64,000 nucleotides of DNA, from contig NZ_JAABNP010000001.1 in the NCBI RefSeq assembly GCF_009928485.1, positions 62,001 to 126,000 of the forward strand. Direction: 5' to 3'. Numbering within the stretch: the stretch's first letter is position 1; every line of letters begins with the position of its first letter. A model generated the notes under the pieces. It made no database searches, was not told where the DNA came from, and saw nothing but the letters and a program-made list of their open reading frames with translations. A program made the translations under genes and the position numbers. This document shows positions 1 to 10,426 of this stretch, piece by piece. The stretch is from Clostridium sp. C2-6-12. GTDB taxonomy: Bacteria > Bacillota > Clostridia > Clostridiales > Clostridiaceae.

Positions 1-2
1 CT

Positions 3-1490
3 ATAGTGAGAGATATTTTAACCATAGAAGATTCAAATGAAAAAGCTATTGCAAAGAAGAAGCTTGAAAAGAGTTTTAAGGTTATAGATGAAACATTGCC
101 ACTATTAGAAAGTAAAAGTATTTCTAAAGAAGAAGTTGATAATTTAAATAAAATAAAAGACAATGTTGAAAAATATAAAACAGTAGCAACTGAAGTTACT
201 TCATCATCGGCCCAAGGGAAAAATGAAGATGCAATAAATACATTTAGAGTTAAAGGAAATGTACGTGCTGATGAAACTATGAGGAGTATAGGCACTCTTA
301 TGGAAACAAAAATTCAAGTAGGAAACGAATTGGCGAATAAGCTTATGGTATTAAAAATAATATCTATAATAACAATTATAATAGCCTTGGCAGCAGGAAT
401 TGGATTAACAATCTTTTTGGCTAAATATCTTTCAGGGAAAATTTCTAATCCTATAAAGGAAATGGTAGGAATATCAAAGAAATTAGCTAAGGGTAACTTA
501 GATATTACAGTGGAGATAAAATCACAAGATGAATTTGGAGAACTAGCAGCTTCATTTTCAGAAATGATAAATAATCTTAAAGCTTATATTCAAGATTTGG
601 CTAAGGTTTTAGGAAATATTGAAAAGGGAAATTTAGATGTTGTTACAGGTCAAAATTATGAAGGTAATTTTATTGAAATGAAAACATCTATAGATAATAT
701 AATAATCTCTTTAAATTCAATATTCCAGGAAATTAGAGAGGCATCAAGCCAAGTTAATGGAGGAGCAGAACAAGTATCAGTAACAGCGCAAACCTTATCA
801 GAAGGAGCTGTAGAACAAACAGATTCAATAGAGGAACTTTCTTCTTTTATTCAAGAGGTAAGCGAACAGGTTAATGCTAATGCAAGAAATGCAGACACTG
901 CTAATGATCTTTCGGTTAATTTTACTAAGATCGTTGAGAATAGTAATTTACAGATGAGTGATATGTTAAAGGCAATGGATAATATATATTTATGTTCCAG
1001 TGATATAGGCAAGATTATAAACGATATTGATGCAATTGCAGAACAAACAAATTTATTAGCTTTAAATGCTGCAATTGAAGCAGCAAGAGCAGGGGAGGCA
1101 GGGAAAGGCTTTGCAGTTGTAGCAGATGAAGTGAGAAAATTATCTGCTCAAAGTGCAGAAGCAGCTCAAAAGACAAATAAGCTTATTAAAGACTCAATTC
1201 GAGCAGTAGAAGAAGGAAAAGATCTAGCAGATAGTGCAGTAAAAAACTTATCAGAAGTGGTTAATGAGGTTAAAAAGTCAACTGAAGTTATTACTAAAAT
1301 TGCAGCTGCATCAGAAGAACAAGCAAAATCAATTGAACAGATGAGCAAAAGGGTAGTTAAGATAGCGGACGTTGTTTATAGAAATTCTTCCACAGCAGAA
1401 GAAAGTGCAGCAGCAAGTGAAGAATTGGCAGCTCAGGCAGAAACCTTGAGTTCAAGGTTAAAAGATTTTAAGCTTAAGGCATCTATATAA
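3..1490 (+). CDS. methyl-accepting chemotaxis protein, 5'-truncated by window edge
   Basis: Membrane chemoreceptor that signals to the CheA/CheW complex. The frame is open to the left edge, so the GTG at position 6 is probably internal and the N-terminus (first membrane segment and most of the sensor domain) is missing. What remains is a helical extracellular segment, one membrane segment at about residues 113-140, a HAMP region with a second HAMP-like stretch, and a long cytoplasmic coiled coil. The coiled coil carries the conserved signalling tip ([19 protein letters not shown], then [14 protein letters not shown]). The ligand cannot be inferred. It is the first of four chemoreceptors in the window. 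Family is certain; start and ligand are unknown. Confidence 0.93.
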   Translation: MVRDILTIEDSNEKAIAKKKLEKSFKVIDETLPLLESKSISKEEVDNLNKIKDNVEKYKTVATEVTSSSAQGKNEDAINTFRVKGNVRADETMRSIGTLMETKIQVGNELANKLMVLKIISIITIIIALAAGIGLTIFLAKYLSGKISNPIKEMVGISKKLAKGNLDITVEIKSQDEFGELAASFSEMINNLKAYIQDLAKVLGNIEKGNLDVVTGQNYEGNFIEMKTSIDNIIISLNSIFQEIREASSQVNGGAEQVSVTAQTLSEGAVEQTDSIEELSSFIQEVSEQVNANARNADTANDLSVNFTKIVENSNLQMSDMLKAMDNIYLCSSDIGKIINDIDAIAEQTNLLALNAAIEAARAGEAGKGFAVVADEVRKLSAQSAEAAQKTNKLIKDSIRAVEEGKDLADSAVKNLSEVVNEVKKSTEVITKIAAASEEQAKSIEQMSKRVVKIADVVYRNSSTAEESAAASEELAAQAETLSSRLKDFKLKASI

Positions 1491-1658
1491 GGAAAAGCAA
1501 AATACCATAATATATTGGTAAATTACGAAATGAACTCTTGTATGTTTTAGTTAATAATAGAACAATAAGGTGTGTATATAATCAAGCTAAACTTAATGCT
1601 AGATAAAAATTTAAATAAATATTAAATTAACATAATTTAGATTTGAAGAGGTAAGAAA

Positions 1659-4463
1659 ATGTATAAAAAAATTGATTTAAGCGGTATATGGAGTTTTCAA
1701 CTAGATGAAGAAAAGTTAGGTGCAAAAGTGCCATTTAATGATACGATTATGTTACCTGGAACAACTTCTTATTACAAAAAAGGAAAGAAAAATAATAATA
1801 CTGAACTTGGTTGTTTAACCGAAGAATATAAATTTGAAGGATATGCATGGTTTTCAAAGACTATTCATATTTCAGAGGAGATTTTAGACAAGAATTGTGT
1901 TTTATTTTTAGAAAGAACACGTGTCACAACTATTTGGATAAACGGAATTGAAGTTGGAACACAAAACAGTCTTTCAACTCCACATGTTTATGATATAACA
2001 AGTTATTTAGTAAGTGGTGAAAATCTAATTACCATACTTGTTGACAATACAAATTATCCAACTAAAGGAGGTCACTTAACTTCTCCAGACACTCAAACAA
2101 ACTGGAATGGTATTACAGAGAAAATAGAGTTACAAATATTTAACAAGGTATATCTAAGTGATGTGCAGATATATCCTAATATTCAAGATAAATCAGTTAC
2201 CATAAAATCAAAGGTTATTGGAGCAGAAAAGGGAATTATTTCAGTTTCAGCAGTAAGCTTTAATAGTGAAAAAGAGCATAAAGCAGAAGAAAAAGAATTT
2301 GAGTTTACTTCAAATGAGGTTTCTATAAAATATTCATTGGGTGAAAATGCTTTACTTTGGGGTGAATATGAACGTAATTTATATAAGCTTGATTTAAAGC
2401 TTGTAATAGATGGTTTGATAGTTGATAAACATGAGGTTGATTTTGGTCTTCGTGATTTTAAAGGAGAGGGAGATAAATTCACTATAAATGGAACTAAAAC
2501 TTTTCTTAGAGGAAAGCATGATGGATTAATATTTCCCCTAACTGGTTTTGCACCAACAACAGTTGAAGAATGGTTAAAGATATTAACTATTTCAAAATCA
2601 TATGGAATAAATCACTATCGTTTTCATACTTGCTGTCCTCCAGAAGCTGCCTTTGTTGCTGCAGATATACTTGGAATTTATATGCAGCCTGAGCTTCCAT
2701 TTTGGGGAACAATTACTGATGAAAATGATGAAAACCATAATGAAGAGGAGCAAAGGTTCCTTATTAAAGAGGGATTTGCTATATTGAAAAATTTCGGGAA
2801 TCATCCTTCCTTTGTAATGATGTCACTTGGAAATGAACTTTGGGGAAGCAAGGACAGATTGGATTACATTTTAAAGGAATACAAAGATTATGATAATCGC
2901 CATCTCTACACACAAGGCTCAAATAATTTTCAATTTACACCAGTTATTTTAGAAAATGATGATTTCTTCTCAGGTGTAAGATTTTCAAGAGATCGTCTTT
3001 TTAGAGGTTCTTATGCTATGTGTGATGCTCCATTGGGGCATGTTCAAACTGATATGCCAAGTACCATGAAAGATTATGATGAAAATATTTCTCCAGTATT
3101 TATGGAGAAAGAAAATAATGTAAAAGGTAATTCTGATGACACAATAGAAATTCAATTTGGAACAGGAACTAAAACAGTAAAAGCAACTGATAATAGAAGG
3201 GAACTTATTCCGAATATTCCTGTAGTTTCACATGAAATTGGTCAATATGAAACGTATCCTGATTTTAATGAAATAAAAAAATACACAGGACCATTAAAGG
3301 CTAGAAACTTTGAAATTTTTAAAGAAAAACTTGAAGAAAAAGGGCTTGGAGATCTTGCTCAAAAATATTTTAAATGCTCTGGAAAACTAGCGGTTGACTG
3401 CTATAAGGAAGAATTAGAAACTGCTTTCAGATCAAAAAAGTTAGCAGGATTTCAACTTTTAGACCTACAGGACTTTAGTGGACAAGGAACTGCTCTAGTA
3501 GGAGTTTTAGATGTTTTTATGGAATCAAAAGGATTGATATCACCAGAAGAATGGAGAAGCTTTTGCTCAGATGCTGTTTTGCTAGGACGATTTGAAAAAT
3601 ATAATTACTTGGCAGGAGAAAGTTTTAATGCAAATATTGAACTTTGTTATTACAGGAATCTTCCATTGAATAGTTTTACACTACAATGGCAATTAAAAGA
3701 TGATAATATATTATATCAAAGTGGAGAGAACTTAGTTGCTAATAGTGGTGATAAAAATTATATAGATATATGTGATATAAATATAAAAATGCCAGAAGTA
3801 ACAAGTATGAAAAAACTCACTTTACATCTTCAAATAGAAGGTATGGAAATTGAAAAAAAATATGATTTGTGGATTTATCCAAAGAATATTTCCATTGATA
3901 AAGCAGAGCTAAACATATTTGATAATTTATCAGAGAAGGCAATAGAACTATTGGAAAGTGGTGAGAAAGTTATATTATTTCCACAATTAGATAGCGTTAA
4001 GAACTCAATAGAAGGTTTTTATTGTGCAGATTTTTGGTGTTATCCAATGTTTCGATCAATATCTGAAAGCATGAATAAAAAGATACCAGTTGGTACTATG
4101 GGCTTACTTATTGATAATACACATCCTGTTTTTAAGGATTTTCCTTGTGAAGAATATTCAACTTATCAATGGTGGAATATAGTTTCAAATTCACGTTCAA
4201 TTATTTTAAATGATACACAAAAAGATTTCAGGCCTATAGTTCAAACAATAGATAATTTTGAACGAAACCATAAACTGGGATTGCTGTTCGAATGCAATGT
4301 TTTAAATGGTAAACTGCTAGTTTGTACTTGTGATGTAAAAAAAATTATTAATGAAATTGAAGGAAAACAGTTTTTATATAGCGTTTTTAACTACATAAGA
4401 TCTAAGGACTTTAATCCTAAATTTGAAATTAACATTTCGCAACTTAAAAATATTTTAAGTTAG
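1659..4463 (+). CDS. glycoside hydrolase family 2 protein (beta-galactosidase/beta-glucuronidase-like)
   Basis: A 934-residue enzyme expected to hydrolyse beta-glycosides. The N-terminal third resembles the GH2 sugar-binding jelly roll (SGIWSFQLD near the start, then WFSKTI and VTTIWINGIEVG). An immunoglobulin-like domain and the TIM barrel follow. GNELWG places the candidate acid/base Glu at residue 393, and SHEIGQYE at about 524-531 is the candidate nucleophile region. There is no signal peptide, so it is probably cytoplasmic and acts on imported oligosaccharide. The start has a good ribosome site (AAGAGGT). The C-terminal ~250 residues beyond the barrel are not assigned. A two-component system follows about 270 bases downstream and may control it. 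Substrate is not predictable; beta-galactoside, glucuronide and mannoside are all possible. Confidence 0.85.
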   Translation: MYKKIDLSGIWSFQLDEEKLGAKVPFNDTIMLPGTTSYYKKGKKNNNTELGCLTEEYKFEGYAWFSKTIHISEEILDKNCVLFLERTRVTTIWINGIEVGTQNSLSTPHVYDITSYLVSGENLITILVDNTNYPTKGGHLTSPDTQTNWNGITEKIELQIFNKVYLSDVQIYPNIQDKSVTIKSKVIGAEKGIISVSAVSFNSEKEHKAEEKEFEFTSNEVSIKYSLGENALLWGEYERNLYKLDLKLVIDGLIVDKHEVDFGLRDFKGEGDKFTINGTKTFLRGKHDGLIFPLTGFAPTTVEEWLKILTISKSYGINHYRFHTCCPPEAAFVAADILGIYMQPELPFWGTITDENDENHNEEEQRFLIKEGFAILKNFGNHPSFVMMSLGNELWGSKDRLDYILKEYKDYDNRHLYTQGSNNFQFTPVILENDDFFSGVRFSRDRLFRGSYAMCDAPLGHVQTDMPSTMKDYDENISPVFMEKENNVKGNSDDTIEIQFGTGTKTVKATDNRRELIPNIPVVSHEIGQYETYPDFNEIKKYTGPLKARNFEIFKEKLEEKGLGDLAQKYFKCSGKLAVDCYKEELETAFRSKKLAGFQLLDLQDFSGQGTALVGVLDVFMESKGLISPEEWRSFCSDAVLLGRFEKYNYLAGESFNANIELCYYRNLPLNSFTLQWQLKDDNILYQSGENLVANSGDKNYIDICDINIKMPEVTSMKKLTLHLQIEGMEIEKKYDLWIYPKNISIDKAELNIFDNLSEKAIELLESGEKVILFPQLDSVKNSIEGFYCADFWCYPMFRSISESMNKKIPVGTMGLLIDNTHPVFKDFPCEEYSTYQWWNIVSNSRSIILNDTQKDFRPIVQTIDNFERNHKLGLLFECNVLNGKLLVCTCDVKKIINEIEGKQFLYSVFNYIRSKDFNPKFEINISQLKNILS

Positions 4464-4729
4464 TTTAGAAAATCGACTTTTTTAACTGAGAAAAATTAAT
4501 ATTAGACTGACTAGATGAAGTTTAACTTAGAATAAAAATAGTCAAATACATTATAGCTTTTGCATTTGGATATTTTATTATTATTACTTATAGGCTTAAG
4601 TGAATTGCTTTAAAGGATTTAAACATATAAGGTTGATTAAAACATGAAAAAATTGCATTAATATAGTATACTAAATATAGTAAATTTGTTATAAAAATTG
4701 AAATTGTATTTATTGAGGATAGATTAATA

Positions 4730-6529
4730 ATGAAATATACAATGAAGAGTTTAATTAATAATTTAAAAATAAAAAATAAGCTTATATTAACGTATCTAAT
4801 CGTTACCGTTCTAACAGTCTCAATAGTTGGAACTTATTTAACAACTCAAATGACCACTATAGTTGTAAATAGGGCAGTAGACGAAGCTGAAAATAATACT
4901 AAGATAATACAACACAGATTAGAAGAAGTACTTAATTTAACGACTAAGGTATCGGATTTGATTTATGGTGATGAAAAATTAAATTCAATTTTGAATAAGC
5001 AGTATAAAAGTACAGCTGAAGTGTTTGATACATATATGGAGTATCCAGTGCTTCATGATTATTTTAAGTATTACAAGGAGTTTGCAAGTATAAGTGTTTA
5101 TACTGAAAATCCTACAATAATTTCTAACTCAGAGATTTTAAAGGTTTCAGATAAAACAAGAAGTGAGGATTGGTATGTAAAAGCTATTAATAATAGTGGG
5201 AAGATAGCTTGGAGATATACTAAAGATGAATTCACCAATTTAGAATACTTATCTTTAGTCAGATGTATTAAAGATAGCAGAGGCAGAAGGACAGGCGTAC
5301 TTGTTATAAATATCAATCCTAATATATTGAAAAATTTAATTGAAACAGATTCAGCTGATAATATGATTTTGCTTGATGGACAGGCCGTTTCATCTAAAAA
5401 TGATTATGAAATAGATGAAGAAGAGGTTTTGAAAAATACAGTAAAATCTACAGAAAACGATTCTATAAGTGTATTTAAAGCAAACTTTAACAATAAAGAA
5501 AGTTACATGATATTAAATTCTTTTAAAGTGGAAAAAACCTTAGGAAATAATTTTAAGGTACTTATTGTATTACCAATAAATAAAATAACTGATCAAACTA
5601 ATAAAGTTATAATGAATAGTATCATTGCAATTCTCATTGCTATTATATTTGCATTATTTATTATTATGTATTTCTCAAAGACAATATCAGAAAGAGTTGA
5701 TATTTTAAGAAAGGAAATGCATAGGGTAGTAAATGGGGATTTTTATATAGTATCAAAAATTGAGGGAACTGATGAAATCGGGCAGCTTTATCAGGATTTA
5801 AAGATAATGATAAAAAGTATAAAACAATTAATTGAAGATGTTTATATAGAAAAAATACAAAAAGAAAAATTAAGAGCAAGTCAAAAAGAAGTTGAATTTA
5901 AGATGCTTGCTAATCAAATAAACCCTCATTTTCTATATAATACCCTTGAAACTATTAGAATGAAAGCTTTTTGTAATGGGGATAAGGAAATTGCAGATAT
6001 AGTAAAGAAGCTTGGAAAAATAATGAGAAGAAATCTCGAGGTTAGTGGTAAAGCTGTAAGTCTTCAATCAGAGCTGGAATTAATAGATAATTATCTTCAA
6101 ATTCAATCAATGAGATTTGAAGGAATGGTTAAATATGAGTTAAATATAGAGGAATCAGTTAGAAAAGATGAATATAAAATATTGCCATTATTGTTGCAGC
6201 CTGTTGTCGAAAATGCTTTTGTTCATGGTCTTGAAGAAAAAAAAGAAAAAGGAACTATTAAAATAGATATACTGGAAAAAGAACAGTTTTTAATAATAAA
6301 AATCAATGACGATGGGGTTGGAATTAAAGCTGATAAGCTAGAAAAAATAAATGAGAGACTGCGCTTATTTCAAGAAAACAATGGTAAGAGCATTGGAATG
6401 ATCAATGTAAACCAAAGAATAAAGATACACTATGGAATACAATATGGGTTAAGCATAGAAAGTGAATATGGAAAGGGAACAACAGTTACTTTGTTATTAC
6501 CTATTATAGATAAAATGGAGGTATTATAG
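4730..6529 (+). CDS. sensor histidine kinase, YesM/LytS-like
   Basis: Membrane sensor kinase of 599 residues. Membrane segments lie at about residues 16-38 and 288-312, enclosing a ~250-residue extracellular sensor of the double-Cache type. A HAMP region and a His_kinase domain follow, with the phosphoacceptor in NPHFLYNTLE (His400). The C-terminal ATPase domain has PVVENAFVHG and a glycine-rich DDGVGI box. This architecture is typical of YesM kinases, which in Firmicutes usually control polysaccharide or oligosaccharide use. The next gene begins immediately after the stop codon and encodes the partner regulator. The GH2 gene upstream suggests a glycan-derived signal, which is inference. Confidence 0.93.
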   Translation: MKYTMKSLINNLKIKNKLILTYLIVTVLTVSIVGTYLTTQMTTIVVNRAVDEAENNTKIIQHRLEEVLNLTTKVSDLIYGDEKLNSILNKQYKSTAEVFDTYMEYPVLHDYFKYYKEFASISVYTENPTIISNSEILKVSDKTRSEDWYVKAINNSGKIAWRYTKDEFTNLEYLSLVRCIKDSRGRRTGVLVININPNILKNLIETDSADNMILLDGQAVSSKNDYEIDEEEVLKNTVKSTENDSISVFKANFNNKESYMILNSFKVEKTLGNNFKVLIVLPINKITDQTNKVIMNSIIAILIAIIFALFIIMYFSKTISERVDILRKEMHRVVNGDFYIVSKIEGTDEIGQLYQDLKIMIKSIKQLIEDVYIEKIQKEKLRASQKEVEFKMLANQINPHFLYNTLETIRMKAFCNGDKEIADIVKKLGKIMRRNLEVSGKAVSLQSELELIDNYLQIQSMRFEGMVKYELNIEESVRKDEYKILPLLLQPVVENAFVHGLEEKKEKGTIKIDILEKEQFLIIKINDDGVGIKADKLEKINERLRLFQENNGKSIGMINVNQRIKIHYGIQYGLSIESEYGKGTTVTLLLPIIDKMEVL

Positions 6530-8050
6530 ATGTTAAGTGTTCTAATTATTGATGATGAACCTAATGTTAGACTTGGACTAAGAAAAATAGTTCCATGGGA
6601 GGAAAATGGTTTTCAAGTATGTGGAGAGGGACAGGATGCAGAAGATGGATTTGAAAAGATAATGACCCTTTCACCGGATATTGTATTGATAGATATAAAG
6701 CTTCCAGGTAAATTAGGTACAGATGTAATAAGGGAAGCAAGAGAAGTAGGATTTACAGGTAAATTTATAATTGTTAGTGGCTATTCTAATTTTGAATATG
6801 CTAAAACAGGAATTAAATATGGAGTTAAATCATATATTTTAAAACCTGTAGATGAAGACGAGTTGATGGATTTATTATTAGAACTAAAAACTGAAATACA
6901 AAATGAAAAGCAATGGCAGCAGGAAAAGAAAATAGTAAAATACACTAAGCTGCAAAACTTTATTTTAGAAGAAAATGAAGAAGATATAGGAGAATATAAT
7001 AAAATCAAAGAAGAGTATAGTAAATATGAAAATTTTAGAGTTGGTCTAATATCAGAAGTTGATAGTCACGGAAAGAAAATTAAATTAGAAGAATTGGTTA
7101 GTGATCAGTTAAAAAACTATGGAGATGTAGATGTCATTAAAACAGGAGAGAGTGTTTTAATATTATTTAAAGATTTTAATAGTAAGCGAATTGATAAGAT
7201 TTCAAGTGAATTAAAAAATAAGTTAGATGAAATTCTAGTTACAAACATATTTATAACTTTGGGCTGTGAAGTTGGTAATATAAGAAAAATAAAGGAATCC
7301 TATAAAGAAGCAAAAAAATTATTAACAAATAGGTTTTTATTCTTAGAACGAGGTATAATCTCCAAAGCAGATTTAGATAAAATTGAAAGAAGCAAAGAGT
7401 TAAATTTTGATACAATAATAGAAAAAATATATAGCTATGTTGAAATAAATGATACAGAAAATATTTTTAAAGAATTTAAAGAACTTCAAAAGCTGGTTAT
7501 ACAAAGAAATTATTCAGAAGAACAAACAAAAGTAATGTGTATAAAAATATTTTTAGATTTAAAGGAAAAGTTAAATAGTGATTATGATTTAAGTGAAATC
7601 ATCATTAAGACAAATGAAGAAATTATAGAAAATATATATAGTCAAGTTAGTCTGAAAAATGTTATAGATTATCTTATAGATAATTTCAATAATGTTTCTA
7701 ATCAAATTGGGGGAGCATCTTCAGAAAATATAATAAAAAGAGTAGTTACTTACATGAATACTAATTACTACAAGGATTTGAAGCTGGAAACATTAGCTGA
7801 AATATTCAATTATAATAGTGCGTATTTAGGTAAACTTTTTAAGAGTAGTGTGGGAGAGAGTTTTAATACATGTTTGGATAAAATAAGAATAGAAAAAGCT
7901 AAATATCTTTTGGTAGAAGAAAAACTTAAGGTATATCAAGTATGTGAAAGAGTTGGCTATAAAAATATTGATTATTTTCATAGTAAATTTAAAAAATATG
8001 TAGGAATAAGTCCCTTGAATTATAAAAAACAGTGTGGTGAAGAAGAGTAG
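6530..8050 (+). CDS. response regulator with AraC-type DNA-binding domain, YesN-like
   Basis: Cytoplasmic transcription factor of 506 residues, partner of the preceding kinase. The receiver domain (residues 1-125) has the acidic pair in IIDDEPN, the phosphoacceptor Asp55 in IVLIDIKLPG, and the conserved Lys in ILKPVDEDEL. A ~270-residue middle region of no clear family follows. The C-terminal ~100 residues form an AraC double helix-turn-helix, including YLGKLFKSSVGESF and VGYKNIDYFHSKFKKY. The ATG abuts the kinase stop, and its GGAGG lies inside the kinase gene, so translation is coupled. Likely targets are the adjacent glycosidase gene or distant sugar transporters; no target site was identified. 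Confidence 0.94.
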   Translation: MLSVLIIDDEPNVRLGLRKIVPWEENGFQVCGEGQDAEDGFEKIMTLSPDIVLIDIKLPGKLGTDVIREAREVGFTGKFIIVSGYSNFEYAKTGIKYGVKSYILKPVDEDELMDLLLELKTEIQNEKQWQQEKKIVKYTKLQNFILEENEEDIGEYNKIKEEYSKYENFRVGLISEVDSHGKKIKLEELVSDQLKNYGDVDVIKTGESVLILFKDFNSKRIDKISSELKNKLDEILVTNIFITLGCEVGNIRKIKESYKEAKKLLTNRFLFLERGIISKADLDKIERSKELNFDTIIEKIYSYVEINDTENIFKEFKELQKLVIQRNYSEEQTKVMCIKIFLDLKEKLNSDYDLSEIIIKTNEEIIENIYSQVSLKNVIDYLIDNFNNVSNQIGGASSENIIKRVVTYMNTNYYKDLKLETLAEIFNYNSAYLGKLFKSSVGESFNTCLDKIRIEKAKYLLVEEKLKVYQVCERVGYKNIDYFHSKFKKYVGISPLNYKKQCGEEE

Positions 8051-8052
8051 AT

Positions 8053-8110
8053 AAATATACCTATGAAACTTTGTTTTAGAAACATATTTTTGTAGGTATA
8101 TATTTTTATA
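8053..8110 (+). terminator. possible terminator after the two-component system
   Basis: ATATACCTA at about 8055-8063 pairs with TAGGTATAT at 8093-8101, and a run of T follows. The loop is long and AT-rich, so this is a weak call. Confidence 0.4.
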
Positions 8111-8276
8111 TATAAATATTTATAACAAATGATTGCAAATGTTTATTCTTTTATTTGCTAAAATTTATATTAAGTACATAAGATGAAAAAATTAGTAAAA
8201 GTAAATCAAATATGACATAAAAAATTTTTTGTGATAATATATAATTAAATATTCAAATTAATGGAGGAGAAAAAAT

Positions 8277-9623
8277 ATGGAAGGCGAATCGGCCCAGACA
8301 AGTAGTATGGTAATGCAAATTTTATTTTTAATTGCATTAACCTTAATAAATGCATTCTTTGCATCAGCAGAAATGGCAATTGTATCAGTAAACAGAAATA
8401 AAATGAAGATGTTAGCAAATGAAGGAAATAAAAAAGCTAAAATCCTTTGTAAGTTAATGGATGAACCAACAAAGTTTTTATCTACAATTCAAGTAGGAAT
8501 AACATTAGCAGGTTTCTTTGCTAGTGCATCCGCAGCAACAGGAATTTCGATGGAATTAGGAAAATTTTTAACCAGTATAAGAATTCCTTATGGAGATCAA
8601 CTAGCTTTTGTAGGTGTAACGGTTGTATTATCTTATTTTACATTAGTATTTGGTGAATTGGTTCCAAAGAGAATTGCTTTAAGAAAATCTGAAATTATAG
8701 CGATGTTTTCTCTTAGACCAATAATATTTATTTCAAAAATAGCAGCACCATTTATAAAAATATTATCAATTTCAACATCTGTATTAGTGAAAATTTTAGG
8801 ATTTGATAATGAAAATCTTGATGAAATAGTTACAAAGGAAGAACTCAAATCATTTATAGAAACTGGTGAAGAACAAGGTGCTATAAATGAGCATGAAAAA
8901 GAAATGATTGAGGGAATAATTGAATTTGATAACAAAAAAGTTGAAAAAGTTATGACACCTAGAATAGAAGTATATTGTATAAATATTAAAGAACCTTTAG
9001 ATTCTTATTTAGATGAATTATTAGAAATGAGATATTCAAGAGTTCCAGTATATGAGGACGATATAGATAATGTAATAGGTATTTTATATATGAAAGATTT
9101 TATGATTGAAGCTAGGAAGACAGGCTTTGATAATGTTGATATTAAGAGTATTCTGAGAGAACCATATTTTGTTCATGAAGGTAAAAATGTACAAGACTTA
9201 TTTAAATTGCTTCAGGCATCACAAAGACATATTGCAATTATAATTGATGAATATGGTGGATTTTCTGGTATCATTACTATAGAAGATCTTCTAGAAGAAA
9301 TTGTAGGAGAAATTAATGACGAAGATGATAGTAATGAAGAGCGAATAAAAAAAATAGATGATAGCACTTTTTTAGTAGATGGATTAACAACTCTCGAAGA
9401 GTTAAATGAAGATTTAGATTTAGGGATTGAACTAGATCAAGATATTGACACTATAAGTGGTTTTTTAATTAATTTAATGGGAAGAATTCCTACAGAAGAG
9501 GATAAAAAGACATTAGAATATAACAATATAACCTTTAAGATAGAAGAATTAGGAGATAAGAGAATAGAGAAAATTCTTATAAATAAAATACATAATGATG
9601 GCAATGTAATTAACGGTGTATAG
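8277..9623 (+). CDS. CNNM/CorC-type hemolysin-family membrane protein (DUF21-CBS-CorC_HlyC)
   Basis: Membrane protein of 448 residues with the standard three-part architecture. The N-terminal DUF21 membrane domain (about residues 10-200) includes NAFFASAEMAIVSVNR and VFGELVPKRIAL. A CBS-domain pair lies at about 220-345 (VMTPRIEVYCI, YSRVPVYEDD, IAIIIDEYGGFSG), and a C-terminal CorC_HlyC domain follows. Relatives are implicated in magnesium or divalent-cation export and resistance; the hemolysin name is historical. ATG follows GGAGGAGA. The gene stands alone and ends at a strong terminator. The exact transported ion is unknown. Confidence 0.93.
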   Translation: MEGESAQTSSMVMQILFLIALTLINAFFASAEMAIVSVNRNKMKMLANEGNKKAKILCKLMDEPTKFLSTIQVGITLAGFFASASAATGISMELGKFLTSIRIPYGDQLAFVGVTVVLSYFTLVFGELVPKRIALRKSEIIAMFSLRPIIFISKIAAPFIKILSISTSVLVKILGFDNENLDEIVTKEELKSFIETGEEQGAINEHEKEMIEGIIEFDNKKVEKVMTPRIEVYCINIKEPLDSYLDELLEMRYSRVPVYEDDIDNVIGILYMKDFMIEARKTGFDNVDIKSILREPYFVHEGKNVQDLFKLLQASQRHIAIIIDEYGGFSGIITIEDLLEEIVGEINDEDDSNEERIKKIDDSTFLVDGLTTLEELNEDLDLGIELDQDIDTISGFLINLMGRIPTEEDKKTLEYNNITFKIEELGDKRIEKILINKIHNDGNVINGV

Positions 9624-9625
9624 AA

Positions 9626-9670
9626 AAAGAAGGCGTTTTACTTTAATTAAGTAAGATGCCTTCTTTATTT
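9626..9670 (+). terminator. rho-independent terminator after the CNNM-type gene
   Basis: AAAGAAGGC pairs with GCCTTCTTT, an inner TTACTT/AAGTAA stem extends the hairpin, and T-rich sequence follows. Confidence 0.88.
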
Positions 9671-9671
9671 C

Positions 9672-9728
9672 AGTTAAGAGTTAAGAATTATGAGTTAAGA
9701 GTTGTGGAAGAAAAGTCTACAACTTTTC
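9672..9728. repeat. heptad repeat array (5 units) plus hairpin
   Basis: Five consecutive 7-nt units at 9672-9706 read AGTTAAG, AGTTAAG, AATTATG, AGTTAAG, AGTTGTG, the reverse complement of the AACTNTT type. They are followed by a perfect 7-bp hairpin, GAAAAGT (9710-9716) with ACTTTTC (9722-9728) and loop CTACA. The same order, heptads then GGA(A/G)GAAAAG hairpin, recurs at 51591-51641 with a different stem sequence. Confidence 0.8.
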
Positions 9729-9831
9729 AAAGGTTATACAAATTATAATTGACTCTGTCCTTAGGTAGGGAATTAAAATAATTTTAAAGACACAAATTAT
9801 TAATTTATATAACATTGGAGGCTGATGAAAA

Positions 9832-10236
9832 GTGGTAAATGGATATTATATAAGTAAGGATAAAACAAAATTACAGATTGAGAATATAAAAGAATTAATG
9901 AAACAAACATATTGGGCTGCTGAGCGTAAAGAAGAAACTATTGTTAAAGCAATTGAAAATTCAGTATGTTATGGGATATTTGATAACTGTAATAATCAAA
10001 TTGGATTTGCAAGAGTTATTACAGATTATGCAACAGCTTATTATCTTTGTGATGTCGTTATTGACAAGGAATACAGGGGAAAAGGATTAGGAAAATCAAT
10101 AATAGATTTTATTACAAATGATAGTGAGTTAAAAAATTTGCGTGGACTTCTGCTTACTAAGAATGCACACGGATTGTACCAGAAATATGGTTTTGAAAGA
10201 AATGTTGAAAAATTTATGGAAAAAGATGTAAGATAA
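9832..10236 (+). CDS. GNAT-family N-acetyltransferase
   Basis: Small cytoplasmic acyl-CoA-dependent acetyltransferase of 134 residues. The acetyl-CoA loop region reads YLCDVVIDKEYRGKGLGKS, with the Gly-rich RGKGLG pyrophosphate-binding turn, and the C-terminal motif is HGLYQKYGFE. The start is GTG, with GGAGG at 9817-9821; an ATG seven bases upstream is out of frame. The substrate (amine, antibiotic or protein N-terminus) cannot be read from sequence. It appears monocistronic. Confidence 0.88.
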   Translation: MVNGYYISKDKTKLQIENIKELMKQTYWAAERKEETIVKAIENSVCYGIFDNCNNQIGFARVITDYATAYYLCDVVIDKEYRGKGLGKSIIDFITNDSELKNLRGLLLTKNAHGLYQKYGFERNVEKFMEKDVR

Positions 10237-10426
10237 ACTGAGTATTTCTGGTTGTATATTTGAGTTACAAAAAACGTTGATCATTATTTATGTTTTATGA
10301 ATACAAATTATAAATAAGGGAATAAATATAAATTATAGAGAATAAGAAAATAATTATTTATTTAGTTTAAGTACATAATATAAAGAATATATAAAGTATT
10401 TAAACTATTAATTAACGGAGGATAAT

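Noticed and set aside
8133..8146. GATTGCAAATG as a further LacI-type operator
   Set aside because: Lacks the central CG and is not palindromic over the required length.
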